Shown: positions 48,893 to 57,955 of the stretch, piece by piece
Numbering within the stretch: position 1 is the stretch's first letter
How the letters are laid out: the number at the start of each line of letters is the position of its first letter
Assembly (NCBI RefSeq): GCF_018100795.1
Contig: NZ_JAGJDY010000002.1
Coordinates: 186,001 to 250,000 of the forward strand
DNA length: 64,000 nucleotides
From: Alteromonas sp. MMG017
Lineage (GTDB): Bacteria > Pseudomonadota > Gammaproteobacteria > Enterobacterales > Alteromonadaceae
Direction of reading: 5' to 3'
Translations under genes and position numbers: made by a program
Notes under the pieces: model-generated
Seen by the model: the letters and a program-made list of their open reading frames with translations, nothing else
Databases searched by the model: none
What the model was told of the DNA's origin: nothing

Positions 48893-49531
48893 CTATTCGT
48901 GCACAGCCATGGCATGTTTGAAAGCAATACCTGCTTTTGTACGATTAATGACATTCAATTTTCTTAATACCGCTGAAACGTGCTGTTTCACGGTAGACTC
49001 GGAAATATCCAGTTCGTAGGCAATTTGCTTGTTAAGCAATCCATCCGCCACCATTCGAAGCACTTTCAATTGGTGCGGTGTGAGCATCGCGAGTTTAACG
49101 CTAAAATCGTCAGTGTCAGTGCCATCATTAGTGAGGTTCGCTGCCGATTCAGGAAGCCATTGTTCGCCGTCTAGTACACGTTCGACTGCCTCGGCTATGC
49201 ATTCTATGGATGCCGATTTAGGAATAAAACCGCATGCACCTAAAGAGAGCGCCTTACGAATAAGATTCGCCTCTTCAAAGGCCGTCACCATGACCACCAA
49301 TACATCAGGATATCGCGCTCGCACCTCAGACAACCCTATCAAGCCATCATTACCCGGCATCTTCACATCCAAAAATACCAAATCAATATCTGGGTTAGCG
49401 TCAAGCTGACTAAGGGTTTCATTCAACGTAGATGCTTGCAGTATATCGGGCCCTACAATGTCGCCAAGGGCTTGGCACATTGCCGCTCGAAATAAGGGGT
49501 GATCATCTGCAATAAGTACACGTATTTTCAT
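48893..49531 (-). CDS. crbR: LuxR/NarL-type response regulator, CrbR-like
   Basis: 212-residue response regulator: receiver domain with the acidic pocket (VLIADDHPLF) and phospho-Asp in VFLDVKMPGNDG (~residue 56), then a LuxR-type helix-turn-helix (LTPHQLKVLRMVADGLLNKQIAYELDISESTVKQHVSAVLRKL in blocks). It is convergent with crbS, 160 bases apart, and is its probable partner. Known targets elsewhere are acs genes; prpE, ackA-pta and the PHB cluster nearby are candidates (inference). Confidence 0.88.
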   Translation of the reverse strand: MKIRVLIADDHPLFRAAMCQALGDIVGPDILQASTLNETLSQLDANPDIDLVFLDVKMPGNDGLIGLSEVRARYPDVLVVMVTAFEEANLIRKALSLGACGFIPKSASIECIAEAVERVLDGEQWLPESAANLTNDGTDTDDFSVKLAMLTPHQLKVLRMVADGLLNKQIAYELDISESTVKQHVSAVLRKLNVINRTKAGIAFKHAMAVHE

Positions 49532-49660
49532 TTTGTTATCTGCCGCACAATTGTAACAACAATGTTAAATTAATAATAACACGATGATTACAAATACCTA
49601 GTGTTAAAAGGTGTTTATATTGCGTGGAAACATACTATCCAGATAAAAGTAGACTCAAAT
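49532..49660. other. Upstream region of crbR
   Basis: Short AT-rich promoter region. No operator was recognised. Confidence 0.35.
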
Positions 49661-49692
49661 AAAAAAGCCGGAACTCTCATTCCGGCTTTTTT
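49661..49692. terminator. Terminator after the TonB receptor gene
   Basis: Stem AAAAGCCGGA / TCCGGCTTTT with flanking A and T tracts. It lies about 160 bases past the receptor stop; the sequence between (49693-49853) is low complexity with repeated TTGTATAGCTA and GCTAACT words. Confidence 0.88.
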
Positions 49693-49853
49693 TGTATAGC
49701 TATTTTGTATAGCTACTTGGTATCGCTAATTTGTATTTTTCGTATATCTAGCGATTGCGCTAACTTTTACGCTAACTATGGCGCTAGCTATTACACTTAC
49801 TATTTCTCTAGCCAAGTGCGCGAGTTATCGCAAGTTCTCACGATTTACCGTAT

Positions 49854-52148
49854 CTAAAAACGATAACCTAGCGTGACGTGAACCGTACGTGGGTCGCCAT
49901 AATAACCGATTAAGGTGGTATCACCGCCTAGGCCGGGCCCAAAGTTACCGTCTTCGTCTCGGGTAACAAAATCATACCCACCCACCAAATATTCTTCATC
50001 GGTAAGGTTTTTCACATGAAGGCCAGCATACCAGTCGCCTTCTACACTCTCCCAACGCGCACTTAAGTTCACCATGCCATAAGCATCTTGCTCAATAAGG
50101 TCACTGGTTTCAAATAGTAGGTAGTCATCACGATAATAGTAGTTGGCATTAAACGTAATATCACCAAAGCCGGTTTCTAGCAGATAATTTGCACCAATGT
50201 TTAACGTATTTTCAGGTGTGCTAGCCAAACCAATAAGCGGGGGTATCGCATTGTTCTTCTTAATTTCAAAATCGATGTACCCGTAAGCCACATCAAATTG
50301 TAAGTTATCAGAAGCTACCCACGTCATTTCTACTTCAGCACCTTTGGCAGCCGTTTCAGCAGCGTTACGTAGTCTTTGATCAAGTGCAGTTGGGTCGCTT
50401 AAGTCACCTTCAATACCAATATATTGTCGGTCAGAATGGTCGTACGAAAATAATGTCACATTCAATCGCAATGCATCATTCAAATCGCTTTTCATGCCCA
50501 CTTCGTAGCTATCAACGACTTCGGGTTCTACGCCAGGCTCATTTACCGTAGCGCGTGGATTGAAGGTCCCCGATTTAAAGCCCTGCGAATAACTCGCAAA
50601 AAACATAGTATCGCGACTCATTTGGTATTCCACACCAACTCGCGGCGTAAAGCGCGACCAGCTTTCAACTGCCGCCCCTTCAAATACACCATCACCGTCG
50701 CTGTCAGTGCCCAGCACCTGTGGAACTAAGTCACCATCAGGGCGAACATAGCCATCGAACCAATCGGTATAAGGGTAAACATTCGCGAAGATTAAGCCGT
50801 TATTTACTGTTGCCGATTTTTCTTCGTCTGTGTAGCGGGCACCAAGTGAGAGAGAAAGCTTATCGTTAATATCGTAATTAAACTGCGCATAAGCGGCCCA
50901 ACTTTCAGAGTTATTACAACCGCTTACTTCTCGGGTTAAGCCGGAAGCGCCTAGCGCCACACCCAACACACCTAACACAGCATCGAAGTTTCCGCATGAC
51001 TCACCATCATAAAGATATAAACCAGATACTAGCGAGTAGCTATTTCCAGTGTAATTTAGCTGTAATTCATGGGTGTCGTTGCTGTCGTCATACTCGGCAG
51101 GCACGTCGAAAATGGGCAATGCCGTATTATCAAAATCAATATTTGTAGGCGAGTAACTCTCACGGTGCGAACCTATGTATTTAAGTTCTAAATTATCACT
51201 AACGTTATATCGAGCTAGCCAGTTATACCCTTCAAGTTCTACTTTATTCCAGGTAGGTAAACTGGTGTACGAATCGAACTTTGAATCAGGCACTGGCGCG
51301 TCGGTCAAAATACTGGGGATAAGACGATAGCCACCTTTTGCATTCGAGGTATCTTCGGTTTTATCCCAGCCGAAACGGAAAAATAAATCATCACTAGCGT
51401 GTACTTCTAGCGTAAGGCGCGCTGCCCATAAGTCTTTGTTGTAGTTTTCTTTGTCTTGGCCGTCTAATGCGCTAACTAAATATTCACCAAAACCATCGCG
51501 GTTTAAGTTGGCGTAGCCTACGCCCAAATACACAGTATCTTCTACTAATGGAATTTGCCCGGTGACTTTTAGATCCCGCTGGCTGTAACTACCAAGCGTA
51601 GCTTGCACGTTTAACTGGGTTTCCCCTGACATTTCTTTGGTGACATATTTAACGGCCCCACCAATAGTATTTTTGCCATATAGTGTGCCCTGCGGCCCGC
51701 GTAGCACCTCTATGCGCTGTACATCTAATAAATCGAGTACCGCACCTTGTGGGCGAGCGATGTAAACATCGTCCACGTAAATCCCTACACCAGGCTCGTA
51801 TCCCCAAAGCGGATCTTGCTGACCTAAACCACGAATAAACGCCGTTAACGTAGAGTTCGTGCCACGGCTGGTTTGCAATGTAGTGTTGGGTGAAAACTGT
51901 TGAACTTCAGTGAGTACGCTAATGCCCTTTTCGGCTAATTCAACAGCCCCAATAGAGGTGATAGCCACAGGGGTTTCCTGCAACGACTCAACGGTTTTTC
52001 GTGCGGTAACTTCAATACGTTCTAGTTTGCCTTTATCGTCAGCATCAGCGTCTTGAGCGAAAGTAGTGGGTGAAATTAACAGTGCGCTCGCAACAGCAGC
52101 TGCACAGATAGAGCGAGGGTAACGCTGCATGTGTGTAGTGAGTGACAT
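49854..52148 (-). CDS. TonB-dependent outer-membrane receptor
   Basis: 764-residue outer-membrane transporter. Signal peptide (ICAAAVASALLISPTTFA), TonB box IEVTARK near residue 45, plug domain (~60-165, including IGGAVKYVTKE and VLRGPQGTLYGKNTIGG), and a 22-strand barrel ending in aromatic GYRF. The sequence fits the broad FepA/CirA-like receptors of Alteromonadales used for siderophores, vitamins or oligomers. It is divergent from a PHB-utilisation operon, so uptake of 3-hydroxybutyrate oligomers is a hypothesis. No Fur box was recognised upstream. Confidence 0.93.
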   Translation of the reverse strand: MSLTTHMQRYPRSICAAAVASALLISPTTFAQDADADDKGKLERIEVTARKTVESLQETPVAITSIGAVELAEKGISVLTEVQQFSPNTTLQTSRGTNSTLTAFIRGLGQQDPLWGYEPGVGIYVDDVYIARPQGAVLDLLDVQRIEVLRGPQGTLYGKNTIGGAVKYVTKEMSGETQLNVQATLGSYSQRDLKVTGQIPLVEDTVYLGVGYANLNRDGFGEYLVSALDGQDKENYNKDLWAARLTLEVHASDDLFFRFGWDKTEDTSNAKGGYRLIPSILTDAPVPDSKFDSYTSLPTWNKVELEGYNWLARYNVSDNLELKYIGSHRESYSPTNIDFDNTALPIFDVPAEYDDSNDTHELQLNYTGNSYSLVSGLYLYDGESCGNFDAVLGVLGVALGASGLTREVSGCNNSESWAAYAQFNYDINDKLSLSLGARYTDEEKSATVNNGLIFANVYPYTDWFDGYVRPDGDLVPQVLGTDSDGDGVFEGAAVESWSRFTPRVGVEYQMSRDTMFFASYSQGFKSGTFNPRATVNEPGVEPEVVDSYEVGMKSDLNDALRLNVTLFSYDHSDRQYIGIEGDLSDPTALDQRLRNAAETAAKGAEVEMTWVASDNLQFDVAYGYIDFEIKKNNAIPPLIGLASTPENTLNIGANYLLETGFGDITFNANYYYRDDYLLFETSDLIEQDAYGMVNLSARWESVEGDWYAGLHVKNLTDEEYLVGGYDFVTRDEDGNFGPGLGGDTTLIGYYGDPRTVHVTLGYRF

Positions 52149-52418
52149 AATGTGTCCTTTTTAGTTCTAAATTATCGTTACTGTCGGATGTAATGCCTGC
52201 GGTCGAACTTTACTCTAGGTAATTTTACCCTTGCCGTATGTAGTACCATCGTACTATGGGAATTTTGCGCCACTACCGCCACACTTTAGCCCTAGGACAT
52301 GACTTCACCAATCATTTATTGATATGAAAAGCCATGACTTACAGCTACATAAACGCAATATAAACATAAACTTAACTGTTCTGGAGAATCTGCGGTCACA
52401 GATTTCTAAGGAAAAATA
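52149..52418. promoter_or_regulatory. Divergent promoter region, TonB receptor / PHB operon
   Basis: 270 bases shared by divergent transcripts. The short inverted CATAC.. and TACTATG words near 52240-52260 (GTAGTACCATCGTACTA is imperfectly palindromic) are a possible operator. AAGGA six bases before 52419 is the ribosome-binding site of the permease. Confidence 0.45.
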
Positions 52419-53717
52419 ATGATGTTAAGTATGATTGGTCTGGTAGGCGGACTTGTATTATTAATTGTGTTAACCATTCGGGGAATGAACCTTTTCATTG
52501 CAGCCCCCTTGTGTGCACTGGTTGTGGCGTTAACCAACGGCATGTCTGTTTTTATTGGCGATATAAATTTTGTTGAAACCTACATGAGTGGGTTTTCAGG
52601 CTTTATCGCCGCATGGTTTTTTATGTTTTTGCTTGGTGCTTTATTTGGCAAATTCATGGAAGACAGTGGCGCAGCAGATTCTGTCTCACGGTGGATAATA
52701 CAGCGTATTGGTTACAAACAAGCTGTGTTAGCAGTGGTGCTGGCTTGCGCTATTTTAACTTACGGGGGCGTGAGCGTTTTTGTTGTCGCCTTCTCGGTTT
52801 ATCCTATGGCGGTAAGCTTGTTTAAAGATGCGAACTTGCCGCGCCGTTTCATACCCGCCGCCATGGCATTTGGCTCGGTCACCTTTACCATGACCTCTGC
52901 CGGCTCGCCAGAAATCCAAAATTGGATCCCCATTAAGTATTTAGGTACCTCGCCCTTTGCTGCATGGGAAGTAAGCTTAGTGGTTGCTATTTTCATGGCA
53001 GTCTTTGGCTACTGGTGGTTGGCGAAAATGATCCGCAAAGCGATAGCCAACGGCGAAGAATTTGAAGCACGAATTACCGATCCTGAAATACGCGAACGAG
53101 ACTACCCTCACCCACTTACCGGCATTATTCCATTGCTTGTGGTGCTATGTATTTCCTTCTTTTTACACGAAGCACTAGCACAACTTGCGCTTATTGTAGC
53201 CTTAGGGGGCGGTGTGCTTACCTTGCTAATAATAAACCATGCACACTTTCACAATTTACAAGCGGCGATTAACACCGGCACAACCGGCGCGCTGGTAGCC
53301 ATTGGCAATACCGCGGCCGTCGTAGGGTTTGGTTCAATCGCCAAAAACACCGAGGCATTTCAGCAAACGGTAACCTTAATGACGCAAATCCCTGGCAACG
53401 AGTTAATTGGCGCTGCTATTGCGATTAGTGTAATAGCAGGCTTAACCGGCTCGGCATCTGGCGGGCAAGCCATTGCGCTGCCACTACTTGCACCACATTA
53501 TCTCGACCAAGGTGTGCAACCAGAACAATTACACCGTATTGTTTCTATCTCTTCAGGTGCGCTAGATTCACTGCCTCATAACGGGTATGTTGTCACCACA
53601 ATTCGCGCTATATGTCATGAAACTCATAAGGCAGCCTACGGTGCAGTCGCAGCATTAACCGTAGTCGTACCGGTTATAGGGCTAGCCCTTGCCATTGGCT
53701 TATTCAGCGTGTTTTAG
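52419..53717 (+). CDS. GntP-family permease, probable 3-hydroxybutyrate transporter
   Basis: 432-residue inner-membrane carrier with about 12 helices of the gluconate:H+ (GntP) family; segments include LGALFGKFMEDSGAADSVS, GGVSVFVVAFSVYPMA and AGLTGSASGGQAIALPLLAPHY. GntP members next to 3-hydroxybutyrate dehydrogenase are often annotated as D-beta-hydroxybutyrate permeases, and this gene heads an operon ending in such a dehydrogenase, so 3-hydroxybutyrate is the likely substrate. Only 12 bases separate it from the next gene. Confidence 0.85.
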   Translation: MMLSMIGLVGGLVLLIVLTIRGMNLFIAAPLCALVVALTNGMSVFIGDINFVETYMSGFSGFIAAWFFMFLLGALFGKFMEDSGAADSVSRWIIQRIGYKQAVLAVVLACAILTYGGVSVFVVAFSVYPMAVSLFKDANLPRRFIPAAMAFGSVTFTMTSAGSPEIQNWIPIKYLGTSPFAAWEVSLVVAIFMAVFGYWWLAKMIRKAIANGEEFEARITDPEIRERDYPHPLTGIIPLLVVLCISFFLHEALAQLALIVALGGGVLTLLIINHAHFHNLQAAINTGTTGALVAIGNTAAVVGFGSIAKNTEAFQQTVTLMTQIPGNELIGAAIAISVIAGLTGSASGGQAIALPLLAPHYLDQGVQPEQLHRIVSISSGALDSLPHNGYVVTTIRAICHETHKAAYGAVAALTVVVPVIGLALAIGLFSVF

Positions 53718-53729
53718 ACAAGGATTTCC

Positions 53730-55016
53730 ATGAAACTAAAAATAGCTTTTTTATATTGTAGTTTGCTAGCGTTGTCGCTGATTACTACAACAACGTGCAG
53801 TGCTAATGTGGCAAATACTGTTGATACAAGCGTAGTAGATGAAAATAATTTTGATGCAACAGGCATAGAAACAAATCAACCAACGCTGATTACGAAGAAA
53901 GAAACGTTCTCTATGCAAAGCTTCACCACATTTGGTGGCAAAACCATTAATAACGTGAAAGTGGGTTGGGAAGCCTATGGGCAATTAAATGCAGATAAAA
54001 GCAACGTTATTCTTATTACTCACCATTTTTCGGGCACGTCTCATGCGGCGGGTGTATATGAAGAAAATGATAAAAAGACAAGCCCTAACATAGGCTACTG
54101 GGATGCGTTAATTGGCTCTGGCAAAGCCATTGATACGGATATCTATTACGTTGTCAGTGTAGACAGTTTAGTTAATTTAAACGCCTATGATGATCGCGTT
54201 ATTACTACCGGCCCAGCGACTATCAACCCAGAAACCGGTAAGCCTTGGGGACTAGATTTCCCCGTGGTGACAATCCGCGACTTCGTAAATGTGCAAAAGG
54301 CGCTACTGGAAAGCTTAGGTATACAAAAACTGCATGCGGTGGTTGGCCCTTCTATGGGGTCGATGCAGGCTATCGATTGGGCTAGTGCTTACCCCGACTG
54401 GGTGCCAAGAATGATATCGGTTATTGGCACGGCTGGAAGCGATGCGTGGACAACCGCCGCGCTCTCTCACTGGGCGATGCCTATTCGGTTAGATGCTAAC
54501 TGGCACGAAGGCAGCTACTCTCGACAAAACCAACCCACTGAAGGGCTTGTAGCGTCTTTAATGATGATCACCCAACATGCGTTGTACCCCACGTATTTTA
54601 ACCAACAAGGTAATAAACTAGGTTATCAAGCTGTGGAGCAAGCGCCGTTAGAGCACATTAACGCTCAGCACTCTATTGTGAAATGGTTAGAAAAACGCGC
54701 GCGCCAACGTGCTGAAAAAATGGATGCAAACCACCTTCTTTATTTGGTACGCGCCTGCCAATTGTTTGTAGCTGGTCATGGTAATAGCTTGAAAGCAGGG
54801 CTTGAAAATATTCAAGCTAAAACCTTGTTCTTGCCGGCATCCACCGATTTGTTACTTATGCCTTATTTATCCGAGTCGGCAAACAATCAACTCAAAGGCT
54901 TAGGGAAAAAAAGCGAACTGGAAACATTGAATGGCCCCTTCGGACACCTTGAAGGGGTAGTAAACGTGCAAGCCGAAGGCGAGCGCATTGCCGCTTTTCT
55001 TTCAAGCGCTTTATAA
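53730..55016 (+). CDS. Exported alpha/beta hydrolase, homoserine O-acetyltransferase (MetX)-like
   Basis: 428 residues with a Sec signal peptide (AFLYCSLLALSLITTTTC). The body resembles the MetX fold: GWEAYGQLNADKSNVILITHHFSG, the nucleophile in GPSMGSMQAIDWA (~residue 208), Asp in PASTDLLLMPY (~360), and His in NGPFGHLEGV (~395). An exported MetX relative is unlikely to make methionine precursors; lying between a 3HB permease and a PHB depolymerase it may cleave 3HB oligomers (inference). Confidence 0.85.
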   Translation: MKLKIAFLYCSLLALSLITTTTCSANVANTVDTSVVDENNFDATGIETNQPTLITKKETFSMQSFTTFGGKTINNVKVGWEAYGQLNADKSNVILITHHFSGTSHAAGVYEENDKKTSPNIGYWDALIGSGKAIDTDIYYVVSVDSLVNLNAYDDRVITTGPATINPETGKPWGLDFPVVTIRDFVNVQKALLESLGIQKLHAVVGPSMGSMQAIDWASAYPDWVPRMISVIGTAGSDAWTTAALSHWAMPIRLDANWHEGSYSRQNQPTEGLVASLMMITQHALYPTYFNQQGNKLGYQAVEQAPLEHINAQHSIVKWLEKRARQRAEKMDANHLLYLVRACQLFVAGHGNSLKAGLENIQAKTLFLPASTDLLLMPYLSESANNQLKGLGKKSELETLNGPFGHLEGVVNVQAEGERIAAFLSSAL

Positions 55017-55085
55017 ATACTAAAAATGAACCGTTTAAATAAGTGCAATGCTTACCAGCCAAGCATTTAACTGTAGGAACCTGTT

Positions 55086-56144
55086 ATGAAAACAACTTAT
55101 AAAATACTGGCCAGCGTTTGTGCGCTTTACAGTAGCGTAGTGTTATCCAGCTCGGCTAATTCAGGCAATGGCCTACCACCGCTAAATCTTGATGTAGAGC
55201 AGGCTACGGTATCTGGCCTTTCTTCTGGTGGATACATGGCCACGCAGTTTCATATTGCACATAGCGACTGGGTGAAAGGCGCAGGTATTATTGCTGCAGG
55301 GCCTTATTATTGCGCGCAAAATGATATTACCACTGCATTAAATCAATGCGTAAATAAGGTAAATACGCCAATCAACCTAGATGCACTTTCCAGCGTTGCC
55401 GTAGACTATGCAAGCGAAGGCAGCATTGCGCCTTTAACGGGCCTTAAAGATGCCAAAGTATGGTTATTTCACGGCACTAACGACGTACGTGTAACGGCGC
55501 AAGCCAGCGATTTACTGTACCGCCAATACCAAAATTGGACAGACACTCAAAATATTGTGTACGTGAACGACCAAAGCGCAGCACACCACTTCCCTACCTT
55601 GCAAGAAGGCAGTGATTGCAGCGTTTCAGAAAGCCCTTTTATTGGTAACTGTAATTACGATGCAGCGGGCAGTATGTTAAATCACCTGTTACCCAACTTA
55701 ACCGCACCCGACGATACCGTTTCAGGCAAGGTTTACACTATTTCTCAGCAAAAGCTTTCAGGAAGCGATGGCGAAACCTTGGCCGAAAAAGGATTTGTTT
55801 TTGTACCCGAAAACTGTGCAGAAGGTGAATCGTGCAGCTTACATATTAGTTTTCATGGCTGTAATCAATATGCCGAAGTGGTTGGCGATAGCTATGTAAC
55901 AAAAACCGGTATCAACCGTTGGGCCGATGATAACAATATCGTTGTGTTGTACCCGCAAACTAAAAAATCGTTATTTATGCCATTAAACCCACAAGGTTGC
56001 TGGGATTGGTGGGGATATTCTTCTGATGACTATGCAAATCGAAAAGGCGCTCAAATTTCTGCTGTTACTAATATGATTAAAGGGATTAACACAGGCGCTG
56101 CCAATAAAACAACGATGAATACAGGAACGGCAAACAATGACTAA
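55086..56144 (+). CDS. phaZ: Exported poly(3-hydroxybutyrate) depolymerase
   Basis: 352 residues with signal peptide (MKTTYKILASVCALYSSVVLSS in blocks). The catalytic Ser lies in an N-terminal lipase box, VSGLSSGGYMATQFHIAHS (~residue 47), Asp probably in WLFHGTNDVRV (~130), and SFHGCNQYAEV (~255) holds a conserved His. This layout fits the periplasmic/extracellular PHB depolymerase type with an early lipase box. No substrate-binding domain is appended, so it may act on amorphous polymer or oligomers. 69 bases after the hydrolase and overlapping bdhA by 8 bases. Confidence 0.86.
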   Translation: MKTTYKILASVCALYSSVVLSSSANSGNGLPPLNLDVEQATVSGLSSGGYMATQFHIAHSDWVKGAGIIAAGPYYCAQNDITTALNQCVNKVNTPINLDALSSVAVDYASEGSIAPLTGLKDAKVWLFHGTNDVRVTAQASDLLYRQYQNWTDTQNIVYVNDQSAAHHFPTLQEGSDCSVSESPFIGNCNYDAAGSMLNHLLPNLTAPDDTVSGKVYTISQQKLSGSDGETLAEKGFVFVPENCAEGESCSLHISFHGCNQYAEVVGDSYVTKTGINRWADDNNIVVLYPQTKKSLFMPLNPQGCWDWWGYSSDDYANRKGAQISAVTNMIKGINTGAANKTTMNTGTANND

Positions 56145-56904
56145 GCGAACCGTATTTATAACTGGTGGTGCAAGCGGTATTGGCTTTGGTATAGCACAAG
56201 CCATGTCGAAAGCGGGACATCATGTGATTATAGCTGATATTAATGAACAAGCTGCACAGCGCGCTGCGAACGATATTCTAAAAGAAGGTGGCAGTGCCAG
56301 TGCTATTGAGGTTGATGTGTGCAATGCTCAGCAAGTGGCGGCTTTACCCGACTTGCTCGAGGGGCAAAAAGTAGATGTATTGATTAACAACGCCGGTATT
56401 CAGCATGTCTCACGCATTGAAGACTTCCCAAGCGAAAAATGGCAGCAATTAATTAATATAATGCTGGTTGGCCCCGCGCTTTTAACCCAAGCGTTTTTAC
56501 CTGGCATGCGAGAGCTAAACTTTGGCCGAATTATCAACATTGGTTCAATTCACTCTCTGGTGGCCTCCCCTTATAAATCGGCTTACGTGGCAGCAAAGCA
56601 TGGCCTACTGGGGTTTGCTAAAACTATCGCCCTTGAAACCGGCGACTGTGATGTCACTATCAACACCCTTTGTCCGGCTTATGTTAAAACACCGCTGGTT
56701 GAAAAGCAGATTGCCTCACAGGCCAAAGAAAACAACCTTACAGAAGAGGATGTGATCAACAAAATAATGCTTGAGCCCATGCCGAAAAAACAGTTTATTA
56801 GCGTAGATGAATTGGCTGACACGGCGGCATTTTTAATGTCGGATAGTGCACGTAATATCACCGGCCAAACTATGGTACTGGATGGTGGCTGGACAGCCCG
56901 ATAA
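56137..56904 (+). CDS. bdhA: D-3-hydroxybutyrate dehydrogenase
   Basis: 255-residue short-chain dehydrogenase that oxidises 3-hydroxybutyrate to acetoacetate with NAD+. Motifs: TGGASGIGFGIA, NNAGIQHVSRIEDFP, catalytic Ser in NIGSIHSLVASP, YKSAYVAAKHG with Tyr-x3-Lys, and LCPAYVKTPLVEKQI, all typical of 3HB dehydrogenases. Its start overlaps the phaZ stop by 8 bases, showing tight coupling, and it closes the PHB operon. Confidence 0.92.
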   Translation: MTKRTVFITGGASGIGFGIAQAMSKAGHHVIIADINEQAAQRAANDILKEGGSASAIEVDVCNAQQVAALPDLLEGQKVDVLINNAGIQHVSRIEDFPSEKWQQLINIMLVGPALLTQAFLPGMRELNFGRIINIGSIHSLVASPYKSAYVAAKHGLLGFAKTIALETGDCDVTINTLCPAYVKTPLVEKQIASQAKENNLTEEDVINKIMLEPMPKKQFISVDELADTAAFLMSDSARNITGQTMVLDGGWTAR

Positions 56905-56983
56905 ACCTTGCGCTAAGGCTTTCCATTCGTAAAATATCTGTGCTAATGTCCTGACATCAGTAAGGAAAACACATTAGCACTAC

Positions 56984-57859
56984 ATGTCCTATCAAACCGT
57001 TGCTTTAATCGGCAAACCTCAGCACGCTGCTACTCACGACAGCTTAAATCTTTTGGCTCAATACCTCACCGCAAAAGGCTGTGAATTATTGGTTGAAGAG
57101 AGTATTTCAAAAGAATTAGAAAGTGATAATCATCGCGCATGCAACTTAGTTACTATTGGTAAAGAAGCCGACCTTGCCGTAGTAGTAGGCGGTGATGGCA
57201 GTATGCTAGGTGCAGCAAGGGTATTAGCGCGCTTTGATATCCATGTGGTAGGGGTAAACCGAGGCAACTTAGGTTTTTTAACCGATATCCACCCCGATGA
57301 AATTGTGCAGCAACTCGACCTTATTTTTGAAGGTGAATGCGTCGTTGAAAAACGCTTTCTACTAGATGTGGGTGTGTATCGTCATGAAAAACTAAAAAGT
57401 AGCAATTCCGCGGTGAACGAAGTGGTTCTTCACCACGGTAAAGTTGCCCACATGATGGAATTCGAAATTTATATTGATGACCAATTTGTGTTCAGCCAAC
57501 GCTCAGACGGCCTAATTGTGGCAACCCCGACTGGCTCTACCGCCTATTCACTGTCGGCAGGTGGCCCTATCATCATGCCCAAGCTTGATGCCCTTACGCT
57601 CGTGCCTATGTTTCCACATACATTGAGCAGCAGGCCAATTGTAGTCGATGCCGATAGCCAAGTGTCGATGAAGGTATCGAAAGTTAATAGTGATTCACTT
57701 CAAATCAGCTGCGACAGCCACATTGTACTCCCTGTACTTCCTGGCGATGAAATACGCATTAATAAAAGTGAAGATAAACTTTATTTAGTGCATCCAAAGG
57801 GCTATAGCTACTTCAATGTACTGCGCAAAAAATTAGGCTGGGGTAGTAAGCTTTATTAA
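56984..57859 (+). CDS. nadK: NAD kinase
   Basis: Phosphorylates NAD to NADP. 291 residues with the [13 protein letters not shown] motif near residue 69, [11 protein letters not shown], and [22 protein letters not shown] (in blocks) near 180. First gene of nadK-recN-bamE, the same order as in E. coli. Confidence 0.97.
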   Translation: MSYQTVALIGKPQHAATHDSLNLLAQYLTAKGCELLVEESISKELESDNHRACNLVTIGKEADLAVVVGGDGSMLGAARVLARFDIHVVGVNRGNLGFLTDIHPDEIVQQLDLIFEGECVVEKRFLLDVGVYRHEKLKSSNSAVNEVVLHHGKVAHMMEFEIYIDDQFVFSQRSDGLIVATPTGSTAYSLSAGGPIIMPKLDALTLVPMFPHTLSSRPIVVDADSQVSMKVSKVNSDSLQISCDSHIVLPVLPGDEIRINKSEDKLYLVHPKGYSYFNVLRKKLGWGSKLY

Positions 57860-57911
57860 GTAACACGGAAGAAGTAAATTAATTTTACCTAACCTCTTTA
57901 CATACTCAAAA

Positions 57912-57950
57912 TACTGTATATATTTACATATACTGTATAAACATCGAGTA
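57912..57950 (+). promoter_or_regulatory. Two adjacent LexA (SOS) boxes before recN
   Basis: TACTGTATATATTTACATAT (57912-57931) and TACTGTATAAACATCGAGTA (57931-57950) each keep the CTGTATA left half of the TACTGTATATATATACAGTA consensus, with weaker right halves (CAT and GAG for CAG). Paired LexA boxes ahead of recN are known in E. coli. Confidence 0.8.
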
Positions 57951-57955
57951 TGGTT

